Positions 16,673-23,869 of a stretch of DNA of 61,279 nucleotides are shown one piece after another. The stretch's first letter is position 1. Each line of letters opens with the position of its first letter. The notes under the pieces are model-generated. The model was not told where the DNA came from, did not search any database, and saw only the letters and a list, made by a program, of their open reading frames with translations. The stretch is from the NCBI GenBank assembly GCA_002897775.1, contig BDTR01000042.1:1-61279 (forward strand). Direction: 5' to 3'. This stretch comes from a bacterium BMS3Bbin08. Its GTDB lineage: Bacteria; Nitrospirota; Thermodesulfovibrionia; UBA6902; BMS3Bbin08. A program made the translations under genes and the position numbers.

Positions 16673-16906
16673 TTACTTTTGAATAACAAAGCTTATTATT
16701 CCATTCTCATCCTTCATTTCCAGAAGTTTGAAAGAGCTTCTTTCACAAAGACCCGGAACACTGTGCTTGGTGGTGCTGTCATTGCAGATCACTTTCAGAA
16801 CCTGACCCGGATTCATGGATCTTAAGGTGCTCATGGTCATGATCATGGGCCTGGGGCAAATAAGGCCTTTGACATCCAGAACCTTATCGATCCTGAGATC
16901 GATCAT
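16673..16906 (-). CDS. TusA-like sulfur carrier protein
   Basis: The protein has VLDVKGLICPRPMIMTMSTL, the TusA signature with the persulfide-accepting Cys in the CPxP motif. The start at 16906 (MIDLRID) gives 77 aa, the usual size, though the site lacks a clear Shine-Dalgarno. An in-frame TTG at 16960, ten bases after AGGA, would add 18 residues. It lies just downstream of the DsrE-like gene in the same direction, so the two probably form a small sulfur-relay operon. The physiological acceptor is unknown. Confidence 0.85.
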   Translation of the reverse strand: MIDLRIDKVLDVKGLICPRPMIMTMSTLRSMNPGQVLKVICNDSTTKHSVPGLCERSSFKLLEMKDENGIISFVIQK

Positions 16907-16972
16907 ATGCAAATCCAGGTATCTCTGAGTTTTTGTTTCATCCAGGCGTTCCTGGTACAATCCAACCAGATC

Positions 16973-17242
16973 CTAATAAGGGATCACAAGGTCATACTCA
17001 GGCAGCATAGCGGCAATTTCTTCCGTGGTTTTTTGCTCATACTGATTCTCGGGATTATTGGAAAACACCTTGACGTCAAAATCCGTAAGAGTCTCCACGT
17101 TAAGAGAGATTTCATCGTCCATCTCCAGTTTGTCATCCATAATGAACACATTTATTTCGTCATCCGCGAGAGTTGCGCCTACCGCCATTCTCAGACCTTC
17201 GTGCTTTCTGTCCCTTATCAGTATTGCGATCTTCTTTGCCAT
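16973..17242 (-). CDS. DsrE-like fold protein lacking cysteine
   Basis: This 89-aa protein has the strand-loop pattern of DsrE/DsrF-like sulfur-handling proteins (KKIAILIRDRKHEGLRMAVG, INVFIMDD). It contains no Cys at all, so it cannot itself carry a persulfide. GGAGGGG is well placed before the ATG. It precedes the TusA-like gene directly. It may be a structural or regulatory subunit. The family assignment rests on fold pattern and context. Confidence 0.65.
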   Translation of the reverse strand: MAKKIAILIRDRKHEGLRMAVGATLADDEINVFIMDDKLEMDDEISLNVETLTDFDVKVFSNNPENQYEQKTTEEIAAMLPEYDLVIPY

Positions 17243-17332
17243 TTTCCCCTCCAGTCCCTTTGGGTCATTAATTCACATAAGCAGCAGATAATAATACTAC
17301 ATCAAGATATATCAAAAACACGTCAAAAGTCA

Positions 17333-17573
17333 ATAATACACTCAGGGTATGTCAAACCAATTTAGAAATGTCCTATTCTTACCAATTTAGAAATGTCCTG
17401 TTTTTGCATTGACTCAATGCAGGTGTCATTCCCGCTTGTCGGGAATCTTTCAGACTTGTTTAGAAGGATGCTGGACAAGCCAGCATGACAGACAGGGATG
17501 TTTTAAAAGGGTTATATAGCATGACCGTTTTTAGGACATTTCTATTTCGGTATTACATAATACACTCATGGTA
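17333..17573. mobile_element. MITE-like element A, flanked by 17-bp direct repeats
   Basis: Two perfect 19-bp direct copies of ACCAATTTAGAAATGTCCT (17356-17374 and 17381-17399) form the left end. The inverted counterpart AGGACATTTCTATTTCGGT (17533-17551) forms the right end with three mismatches. The outside sequences ATAATACACTCAGGGTA (17333-17349) and ATAATACACTCATGGTA (17557-17573) are direct repeats with one mismatch. The interior (17425-17491) is a REP-like GTCATTCCCG...GCATGACAG sequence. There is no coding capacity, so it looks like a deleted or non-autonomous transposon. Confidence 0.65.
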
Positions 17574-17599
17574 AACCCTAAAAAGAGATTTTAGATTAG

Positions 17600-17636
17600 T
17601 GCCTGCCCGCCAGTCTTTATGGCGGGTTTGACCTGC
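17600..17636. repeat. GCCTGCCCGCC...GGCGGG palindromic repeat
   Basis: TGCCTGCCCGCC pairs in part with GGCGGGTTTGACCTGC. A member of the family at 5155-5204, it lies just upstream of the glycosyltransferase gene. Confidence 0.55.
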
Positions 17637-17671
17637 AACTCCCTAACGATTAAAATATATTAACTAACCCT

Positions 17672-18670
17672 ATGAATCCAGAAAAACATATTTCAGTTGT
17701 TATTGCCAATTACAACGGCGAAACGACCATAAGGAAATGCCTTGAGGCGCTGTTCTCCTCAAATTACAGGAACTTCGAAGTTGTGGTCGTTGACGATCAT
17801 TCCAAAGATAACTCCGTTGATATTATAAGAAAATTCCCATGTAAGCTCATCTGTCTGGATAAGCGCACAGGCGCCGCGGAAGCGAGAAACATAGGGGCCG
17901 GCCACAGCAGCGGCGACATCATCTTCTTTACTGACGCGGACTGTCTGGTCAGGGAAAATACCCTTTCGATCATAAACAGGGACTTTCCCGCGGCAGACCC
18001 GGACATCATCATGGGAGGCACTTATACAAAAATACCCCATGACAAGGGATTTTTCAGCCTTTTTCAGTCTGTATTTATTAATTATTCGGAAACCCGGAAG
18101 CCTGATGCCCCTGATTACATAGCAACTCACGCGATGGTCATCCATGCAGATACATTCAGGGAAAATTCCGGGTTTACCGGAGATTTTCTGCCGATACTTG
18201 AAGACGTTGAGTTCAGCCACAGGCTTAAGAAGGCGGGCCGCAGACTTGTCATGGTCCCTGACATCCAGGTTCAGCATATATTTAATTATTCCCTTGCCGG
18301 TTCACTGCGCAACGCGGTCAGGAAGTCAATGTACTGGACAATGTACTCTTTGAAAAACAGGGACCTGTTTGCTGACTCCGGCACTGCTTCCGCAGAACTA
18401 AAGACCAACGCGGTTTCGTATTTTGTCAGCCTCCTCTTCCTGGGCCTGTGGCTGATATCTGAAATCCCGGTGTTTTTGTACGTGCTGCTGTTCATATTCC
18501 TGTTAAACGGTTTTGTGAACAGGGGATTACTAAAGGCTTTTTATAAAGCAAAAGGCACAGCATTTACAGGGCTGGCATCCATTTATTATCTGCTGTTCTA
18601 TCCAATTCCGGTCGGCACAGGAGTGATCAGTGGAATAATCGGGTTTTTGTCAAACAGGAGAAGGTTATAA
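17672..18670 (+). CDS. Glycosyltransferase family 2 with C-terminal membrane segments
   Basis: The N-terminal GT-A domain is clear: VVIANYNGETTIRKCLEAL, VVVVDDHSKDNS and the DxD-type FFTDADC for nucleotide-sugar/metal binding. The acceptor-side EDVEFSHRLKKAG region follows. Residues about 245-330 hold two to three hydrophobic helices, so the enzyme is membrane-bound. The stop codon TAA overlaps the ATG of the next gene (TAATG), indicating coupling with the radical SAM gene. The sugar and acceptor cannot be deduced. It belongs to a surface-glycan or lipid modification cluster by context. Confidence 0.92.
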   Translation: MNPEKHISVVIANYNGETTIRKCLEALFSSNYRNFEVVVVDDHSKDNSVDIIRKFPCKLICLDKRTGAAEARNIGAGHSSGDIIFFTDADCLVRENTLSIINRDFPAADPDIIMGGTYTKIPHDKGFFSLFQSVFINYSETRKPDAPDYIATHAMVIHADTFRENSGFTGDFLPILEDVEFSHRLKKAGRRLVMVPDIQVQHIFNYSLAGSLRNAVRKSMYWTMYSLKNRDLFADSGTASAELKTNAVSYFVSLLFLGLWLISEIPVFLYVLLFIFLLNGFVNRGLLKAFYKAKGTAFTGLASIYYLLFYPIPVGTGVISGIIGFLSNRRRL

Positions 18671-19818
18671 TGGTTTATTCTCCCGCCCGTTATATAGGCT
18701 CCATATTTTGTAAGAAAAACCCGTTACATCTTACTTTTTTCCTGACCAGGCGCTGTAATGCGCAGTGTCCGTTCTGTTTTTACCCCGTTAGAAAAGAGAC
18801 ATCACAAGTTGGACAGGACAAAAAAAATACCGAGTTTTCTAACGGGGTGAATCTCTCATCCGGGTCAACAGGAACTTCAGATGAACTCACACTGGAAGAG
18901 ATCAAAAAAATATCTTCCTCCATGGGCAGACTGCTTTGGCTTGCGTTCTCAGGCGGAGAGATATTCTTAAGAAGCGACCTGGTTGAAATAACCCGGGTAT
19001 TCTATGAAAAAAACAAACCGGCAATAATCCTTTTGCCCACGAACGGTCTGATGCCGGACATCATCCGGGGGAAAATAGAAGCTATCCTCAACCACTGCGG
19101 AAAGAGCACTGTTGTTGTAAAACTTTCCCTCGAGGGGCAGGAAGAACTGCATGATTCGATCAGGGGAAAGGGCAGTTTCCAGAAGACCATGCAGACTTAT
19201 AACAAGCTTGGAGAACTGCCTGAAAAATACCCTAATTTCGAGCTTGGAATAAATACTGTGTTCAGTTCGGCAAATCAGGACAGTATGCAAAGCCTTATTG
19301 AAGACGTCAATAAAATGGGTAACATAAAGACCCACACTGTATCTTTGATACGCGGCGATGTTTCAGATGAGGGCCTGAAAAATATAGATATTAATAAATA
19401 CCGGGATACCATAAATACTCTGGCGTCAAACCTCAGAAACAAAAGATCAAACATCTATCGTTTCAGGGGCGCCAGGCTCAAGGCAGCCCAGGATATACTT
19501 CAGCGCCGTCTGATATATGATACGGTTTTACAGAACAGACAGTTACTGCCATGCTACGCGGGCCGGTTAAACCTTGTACTTACAGAGTCAGGAGATGTTT
19601 ATCCATGCGAGTCATTTACACCTGAAATGAAAATGGGCAGCATAAAAGACAGCGGATATAATATTAAAACACTCTTAAAGACCGGCCAGGCGCGTAAGAT
19701 AGTTAAATCGATAAAGGATAACAGCTGCTTTTGTACGCATGAATGCTATGTAATGACAAATATACTGTTCAATCCCCGTATGTACCCCGCTCTGTTCAGG
19801 GAATACCTAAAACTATAG
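18670..19818 (+). CDS. Radical SAM protein with SPASM-like C-terminus
   Basis: The radical SAM motif CNAQCPFC lies near residue 30 and binds the SAM-cleaving 4Fe-4S cluster. SGGEIFLR and VVKLSLEG follow the usual barrel order. C-terminal cysteines (LPCYAGR, VYPCES, SCFCTHEC) resemble a SPASM/auxiliary-cluster domain. GGAGAAGG precedes the start, which overlaps the glycosyltransferase stop. Just after the CxxxCxxC motif an in-frame palindromic repeat (18782-18848) inserts about 23 extra residues. The reading frame is intact. The reaction is unknown. Confidence 0.88.
   Translation: MVYSPARYIGSIFCKKNPLHLTFFLTRRCNAQCPFCFYPVRKETSQVGQDKKNTEFSNGVNLSSGSTGTSDELTLEEIKKISSSMGRLLWLAFSGGEIFLRSDLVEITRVFYEKNKPAIILLPTNGLMPDIIRGKIEAILNHCGKSTVVVKLSLEGQEELHDSIRGKGSFQKTMQTYNKLGELPEKYPNFELGINTVFSSANQDSMQSLIEDVNKMGNIKTHTVSLIRGDVSDEGLKNIDINKYRDTINTLASNLRNKRSNIYRFRGARLKAAQDILQRRLIYDTVLQNRQLLPCYAGRLNLVLTESGDVYPCESFTPEMKMGSIKDSGYNIKTLLKTGQARKIVKSIKDNSCFCTHECYVMTNILFNPRMYPALFREYLKL
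18782..18848. repeat. CCCCGTTAGAA palindrome inside a coding sequence
   Basis: ACCCCGTTAGAAAA (18782-18795) and TTTTCTAACGGGGT (18835-18848) are perfect 14-bp inverted arms of the same family as intergenic copies. They lie in frame within the radical SAM gene, just downstream of its cluster-binding motif. Confidence 0.85.
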
Positions 19819-21258
19819 ACCCTGCTTGTCATTCCGGCTGAAGACACCCTTTCTTACCCAGAGCCATAAAAGGCTCCTGATCCCTTTTGCGGCGGCCTTT
19901 GCGTCATTTATGTTCCTGAGTGAAAGCACCCTTTTTAAAAGATATCCGGGCCTGGAGTAAAATCTCTTAAAAGCTGTCTGCCTGAGTTCCGCGATCTGCT
20001 CCCTGGTCATGGTATGGGGAACAAACGCCGCGCCCTGGTAGGTAAAGTCAGTAAGGTCCTGGGACATTGTACCGTACTTATCCAGATCGTCATACAGCTC
20101 TGTACCGGGAAACGGCGTTATGGCATGAAAATTTGCTATGTCAGGATCAAGCTCGCAGGCAAACTCAATTGTCCTGAGTCCCTCTTCAAAGGTTTCACCG
20201 GGAATTCCAAAAAGAAACGGGGTGCAAACCGTTAAACCCGCTTCTTTGGCCGCCTTAACCGCCCTTCGGGTCTGCTCAAGGGTAATACCTTTTCTTACGG
20301 CATTAAGGTTCTTCTGCACGCCGCTTTCAGCTCCAAAGAGTATTGCCCAGCACCCGGCCTCTTTGAACGCTTTAAGCAAAGGTTCATCCACCTGGTTAAC
20401 GCACGCGGAAGCAAACCAGGTAAAGTTCAGCTTTCTTCGCTTTATCTCGCCTGCTATCCGCATGGCCCTGTCATAATCAGCCGCAAGCGTGTCATCAATG
20501 AACTTTATCTCTCTGTACCCCTGGCTGAGGCAAAGCTCTATCTCCTCCAGGACATTCTCCACACTGCGGAAGCGAATACCGCTTTTTCTTTTCTTGTCTA
20601 TCTGGAAACAGAATATACATTTTCTGTTACAGCCCCGCGCTGTCATCATAACCGCGACAGGCTTTCTCTTATATGTCGCTGGAGGAGGGATATAGTCCTT
20701 TGCGTTCCCCAAAAGCTCTCTCGCTGGAAACGGAAGCGAATCAAGGTCTGAAATAAGAGGTCTTGGCGGGTTTTTAATGATCTCCGGTCCCTGCCTGAAC
20801 GCCACACCTTCCACCCCTCCAAGGTCTTTCCCCTGAGACAATCTGTCAAGCATCTCAACCACCGTTATTTCACCCTCTCCGGTAATAACAGCATCTATAT
20901 CAGGGGAATCAGAAAGACATTGTTCCTGCTTTGCGATCGGGTAAGGACCGCCCGCGGCCACGAACACGTTTTCAACTGTCCTCCTGATCTCCGAAGCGGT
21001 GCGGACCGCCCTGTCCCAGCCAAAGGCAGTTGAATAAATACCGGCAAACTCCGGTTTGTAGCTCCTGAGCTCAGCCATAATCCCGGAATGCGTCATGAAA
21101 GCGCCGTTAAGGAACCTCACGTCATGACCTGCTTTCATTAAAGATGACGCGACATAAAGAGTTCCAAGAGGCTGCCAGTAGTTTATCTGGGAACCTGCCG
21201 TCTTTGAGGAAAAAATATCTTCAGGCACCCATGAGGGTATGATAAGCGCGCATTTCAT
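19813..21258 (-). CDS. B12-binding radical SAM protein
   Basis: The N-terminal half (about 1-165) has the cobalamin-binding Rossmann pattern (PLGTLYVASSLMKAGHDVRFL, FVAAGGPYPIA, DAVITGEGE). The radical SAM core follows with CNRKCIFC near residue 214 and GFDI-type strands such as INDTLAAD-like and LLFGAESG. A C-terminal helical region ends the 481-aa protein. This class performs methylations or ring rearrangements in lipid, cofactor and natural-product pathways. It overlaps the convergent radical SAM gene by 6 bases and is 21 bases downstream of the FAD oxidoreductase on the same strand. Substrate unknown. Confidence 0.9.
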   Translation of the reverse strand: MKCALIIPSWVPEDIFSSKTAGSQINYWQPLGTLYVASSLMKAGHDVRFLNGAFMTHSGIMAELRSYKPEFAGIYSTAFGWDRAVRTASEIRRTVENVFVAAGGPYPIAKQEQCLSDSPDIDAVITGEGEITVVEMLDRLSQGKDLGGVEGVAFRQGPEIIKNPPRPLISDLDSLPFPARELLGNAKDYIPPPATYKRKPVAVMMTARGCNRKCIFCFQIDKKRKSGIRFRSVENVLEEIELCLSQGYREIKFIDDTLAADYDRAMRIAGEIKRRKLNFTWFASACVNQVDEPLLKAFKEAGCWAILFGAESGVQKNLNAVRKGITLEQTRRAVKAAKEAGLTVCTPFLFGIPGETFEEGLRTIEFACELDPDIANFHAITPFPGTELYDDLDKYGTMSQDLTDFTYQGAAFVPHTMTREQIAELRQTAFKRFYSRPGYLLKRVLSLRNINDAKAAAKGIRSLLWLWVRKGVFSRNDKQGL

Positions 21259-21279
21259 AAAAATGAAGAACTCAACTTC

Positions 21280-22698
21280 CTATCTTTTAATCTTCTTATC
21301 CTCTTTTTTTAATATACTTTCGGCCGTATCGATCCCGGATTCCATCGCGTGGTCCATGTTGTAGTATCTGAACATACCACTCCTGCCGATAATGTGCAGG
21401 TTACTGAAATTGCCCAGATACTCCAGGATCCTGTCATAATGCTCTGTATACCCAACTTCAAATAGAGGATATGCCCTGGGCACCCTGACCACATAACTGC
21501 CGATGACATAGCTTCTCCTGATAAAGCCCATTTTCTCCAGATGCTCTATTGTAGTTGAACAGAGTCCTTCGTCGCCTGAGTTCCATATCCTGTCACCCTC
21601 AAAACAGAAATATTCGGATACAATATGGGTCTTGCCTTTGGGCGCCATGTCCGGGCTCCAGTTCTTTGGCTCATGAATTCTGCCAAAAGGTATGTCCTGC
21701 TCAGGAAAGTACAACCAGGTAAGATCTGTGACCTTTTCCCTGTCAAGCATCGTAACCACTATTATAAGGTCCCTGTATTTCAACCGGGAGGCCGCCTCAA
21801 GTATATCATCAGGCGCGGACGGCATAAACATCTGTATGAGCCTTGTCAACGGAATACTGGAAACAAATTCCCGCCCCTTGACGCTGTAGACCTGACCGCA
21901 ATTTCTCGCTGTTACATTTTCTATCACAAAGTCCCTATGTTTTATCTGCGTAATGCCTGTATCAGTCAGAACGGAATTTTGTTTTTCTATCTCATGTTTC
22001 ATATTTTCAGAGATCTGCCCGATACCAGTCCGCGGATAGATAAATGTATCGGCAAGGGTATCTATATCTTTACCGCTGAACTTAAAAAAAGCGTTTTTAA
22101 CGGCTGTCCACATGGAGAGCCCTTTTATCCGCTGGGCCAACCACTCCTGGCTTATTTGCCCGCACTCGATACCCCATACCTTTTCACTGTATTCCTTAAA
22201 GTACAGGTTGAACATCGTCCGCCCGAAATTGCTGACAACCCAGTCTTCAAGCGAGACATTGACAGGGGCCCTGAAAAAATTCCTGAACTTTTCTTTGCCG
22301 TAGTCATAGAGCACTTTTAAAGTGGTAGATACGCCCAGTCCGAAAACCGCGTTTGAAGGGGTCAGCGGATAGTCAAAGAATTTTTGACGCATATAGATTT
22401 TGCTCTTACGGGATACAGCATTAAATTCGCCGTCAAGAAGCTCGTTTACAAAATGCTCTATCTTCCGGCTTTTTGTGATAAACCTGTGACCTCCCAGGTC
22501 AAACCTGAATTCATCCCGCACAACTGTTTTAGAAAGGCCTCCGACAACAGGATCGCTTTCAAACACCATGACCGGCCGGCCGGCCCTGGCCAGGACAAAT
22601 CCGGCGGAAAGCCCAGCAAGACCGCCTCCCAGAATTACTATGCCGTCATCCCGCTTTAAAGCCTTTTCAGGTTGGATCGTTTTACTGCAGCTTTGCAT
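21280..22698 (-). CDS. FAD/NAD(P)-binding amine-oxidase-like protein (UGM/protoporphyrinogen oxidase fold)
   Basis: The dinucleotide-binding motif GGGLAGLSAGFVLARAG sits near residue 24, followed by FESDPVVGGLSKTV and DLGGHRFITKS, typical of the flavin amine-oxidase/UDP-galactopyranose mutase-like group. The C-terminus closes the FAD site with IIGRSGMFRYYNMDHAMESG. At 472 aa it is full length. Homologues of this type commonly sit among polysaccharide genes. Together with the adjacent B12-radical SAM protein and the facing GT2/radical SAM pair it suggests a glycan or lipid-linked pathway. The exact reaction is not assignable. Confidence 0.85.
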   Translation of the reverse strand: MQSCSKTIQPEKALKRDDGIVILGGGLAGLSAGFVLARAGRPVMVFESDPVVGGLSKTVVRDEFRFDLGGHRFITKSRKIEHFVNELLDGEFNAVSRKSKIYMRQKFFDYPLTPSNAVFGLGVSTTLKVLYDYGKEKFRNFFRAPVNVSLEDWVVSNFGRTMFNLYFKEYSEKVWGIECGQISQEWLAQRIKGLSMWTAVKNAFFKFSGKDIDTLADTFIYPRTGIGQISENMKHEIEKQNSVLTDTGITQIKHRDFVIENVTARNCGQVYSVKGREFVSSIPLTRLIQMFMPSAPDDILEAASRLKYRDLIIVVTMLDREKVTDLTWLYFPEQDIPFGRIHEPKNWSPDMAPKGKTHIVSEYFCFEGDRIWNSGDEGLCSTTIEHLEKMGFIRRSYVIGSYVVRVPRAYPLFEVGYTEHYDRILEYLGNFSNLHIIGRSGMFRYYNMDHAMESGIDTAESILKKEDKKIKR

Positions 22699-22703
22699 GG
22701 TAA

Positions 22704-22738
22704 CAAAAAATATACCCCGCAGGCCTGCTGCAGGGTAT
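22704..22738 (-). terminator. Rho-independent terminator after the universal stress gene
   Basis: Read on the minus strand, ATACCCTGCAG...CTGCGGGGTAT forms a GC-rich hairpin followed by ATTTTTTG. It lies between the USP stop (22776) and the start of the oxidoreductase gene (22698), separating the two transcripts. Confidence 0.75.
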
Positions 22739-22775
22739 TATTAAAAGTCTCGCTTTTATTATATCAGCAAAAACG

Positions 22776-23240
22776 TTACTTCGCGATCAACACAGGGATC
22801 TCAGCGTTGTTCACCACTTCCCGGCTAATGCTGCCAAGAGTGATCGAATGATGCGCCCTCTTTCCTCTTGAACCCATAATGATCATGTCGGCATTTTCCT
22901 CTTTCGCGGCCTTCAGGATCTCTTCAGCCGGGTGTCCTTCCCTGACGACTGTCTTTATGCCTGTTACGCCCTTGTCTTCCAGGGTCTTTTTGAACGATCC
23001 CGTTATGTTCGCCGCCTTTTTGTCTACGGCTTCCTGATACTCTGTGCCTATCAGGACCTCCTTAAGGGTCTTCATTTCAGCATCAGTGATCATATCATCC
23101 AAAAATGACGTCCCTGAAAACCTTTCCACATACACCAACACAACAGTTTCCGGACGCGAACATGAGAAAAGATCTTCAAATACTGTTACAGCCGTCTGCG
23201 AACCCTTTGTATTATCCACTGCGATTAATATCTTTTTCAT
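22776..23240 (-). CDS. Universal stress protein (UspA family)
   Basis: A single USP domain of 154 aa from ATG 23240 (AGAGG five bases upstream; a GTG two codons earlier is possible). It shows MKKILIAVDNTKGS at the start and the ATP-binding C-terminal motif GSRGKRAHHSITLGSISREVVNNAEIPVL, given here in part as MGSRGKRAHHSITLGS. It is the last gene of the YeeE-TusA-GGY-USP series, all on the minus strand, and is followed by a terminator. It may link sulfur import to stress. Confidence 0.93.
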   Translation of the reverse strand: MKKILIAVDNTKGSQTAVTVFEDLFSCSRPETVVLVYVERFSGTSFLDDMITDAEMKTLKEVLIGTEYQEAVDKKAANITGSFKKTLEDKGVTGIKTVVREGHPAEEILKAAKEENADMIIMGSRGKRAHHSITLGSISREVVNNAEIPVLIAK

Positions 23241-23289
23241 TTTCACCTCTAGATATTTCTTGCGTTTATTAAGCCTTACAGCTTAATTA

Positions 23290-23529
23290 TTAATGGCCGT
23301 ACCCGCCTGAAGGTGCTCCGTACCCGCCTGAAGGCGCTCCGTACCCGCCTGAAGGTGCTCCGTACCCGCCTGAAGGCGCTCCGTACCCGCCTGAAGGCGC
23401 TCCATATCCGCCGTGTACCGCACTACCCGAACCGGCAGTCACATCCGTACGAGGCGCCAGACTGTAGCCAACAATAAAAGAAAGTACCGCAACAACAATG
23501 ATTATTATGATAAATAAGCTGTTCTTCAT
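23290..23529 (-). CDS. Small anchored protein with GGYGAPS heptapeptide repeats
   Basis: The 79-aa product has an N-terminal hydrophobic anchor (LFIIIIIVVAVLSFIVGYSL) and an exported C-terminal half made of five exact GGYGAPS repeats plus a final GGYGH. The repeats are encoded by a 21-bp tandem array. Gly/Tyr-rich low-complexity tails of this kind are not an enzyme and may be adhesive or metal-binding, but I recognise no family. GGAGG lies upstream of the ATG. The gene sits between the TusA-like and USP genes. Confidence 0.75.
   Translation of the reverse strand: MKNSLFIIIIIVVAVLSFIVGYSLAPRTDVTAGSGSAVHGGYGAPSGGYGAPSGGYGAPSGGYGAPSGGYGAPSGGYGH
23299..23403. repeat. Five 21-bp tandem repeats coding GGYGAPS
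   Basis: Five contiguous units of 21 bases differ only at one synonymous position (ggTgc/ggCgc). Copy number could vary by slippage without disturbing the frame. Confidence 0.9.
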
Positions 23530-23576
23530 TTTGCCTCCTGCCGTTTTGTAATAGTTTTTAACCGGGCTGGCCGATA

Positions 23577-23828
23577 TTACCCTTTTTCTATTATATATAC
23601 CAACTTGCTGCCTTCCTGCTTCTTCTCCTTGATCTCATGTCCGGCCTGGTCGCACATCTGAACGATGGTCTCCCCGGAAGAAGGGTTGTCGAACACAAGC
23701 GTTAAAGTATCTCCCTCGTCCATCTTCTCAAGCGACTTTTTGGTATATAACTGCGGATGCGGGCAGACAAACCCGCATACATCCAACGTATAAGTACCAT
23801 CACCTGTTTTTTCAAATTTCATTGCCAT
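23577..23828 (-). CDS. TusA-family sulfur carrier protein (YeeE-linked)
   Basis: This 83-aa TusA-like protein carries the persulfide motif in DVCGFVCPHPQLYTKKSL (Cys of CPHP), with an extra Cys four residues before. GGGGGAG precedes the ATG at 23828. It follows the YeeE/YedE transporter by 41 bases. In characterised systems (TsuA/TsuB) the TusA-like partner receives sulfur from the thiosulfate transporter. In selenium-using bacteria a similar YedE/YedF pair is linked to selenium metabolism. Either role is possible here. Confidence 0.9.
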   Translation of the reverse strand: MAMKFEKTGDGTYTLDVCGFVCPHPQLYTKKSLEKMDEGDTLTLVFDNPSSGETIVQMCDQAGHEIKEKKQEGSKLVYIIEKG

Positions 23829-23869
23829 GATAAATCTCCCCCTTGAAAATAGTTTTTTATTGTACTCGG

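Noticed and set aside
18670-19818. Radical SAM gene as a pseudogene because of the internal palindrome
   Set aside because: The inserted repeat keeps the frame, and cluster-binding and C-terminal Cys motifs remain intact.
23299-23403. Possible CRISPR array
   Set aside because: The units are contiguous 21-bp repeats without unique spacers and encode a heptapeptide in frame.
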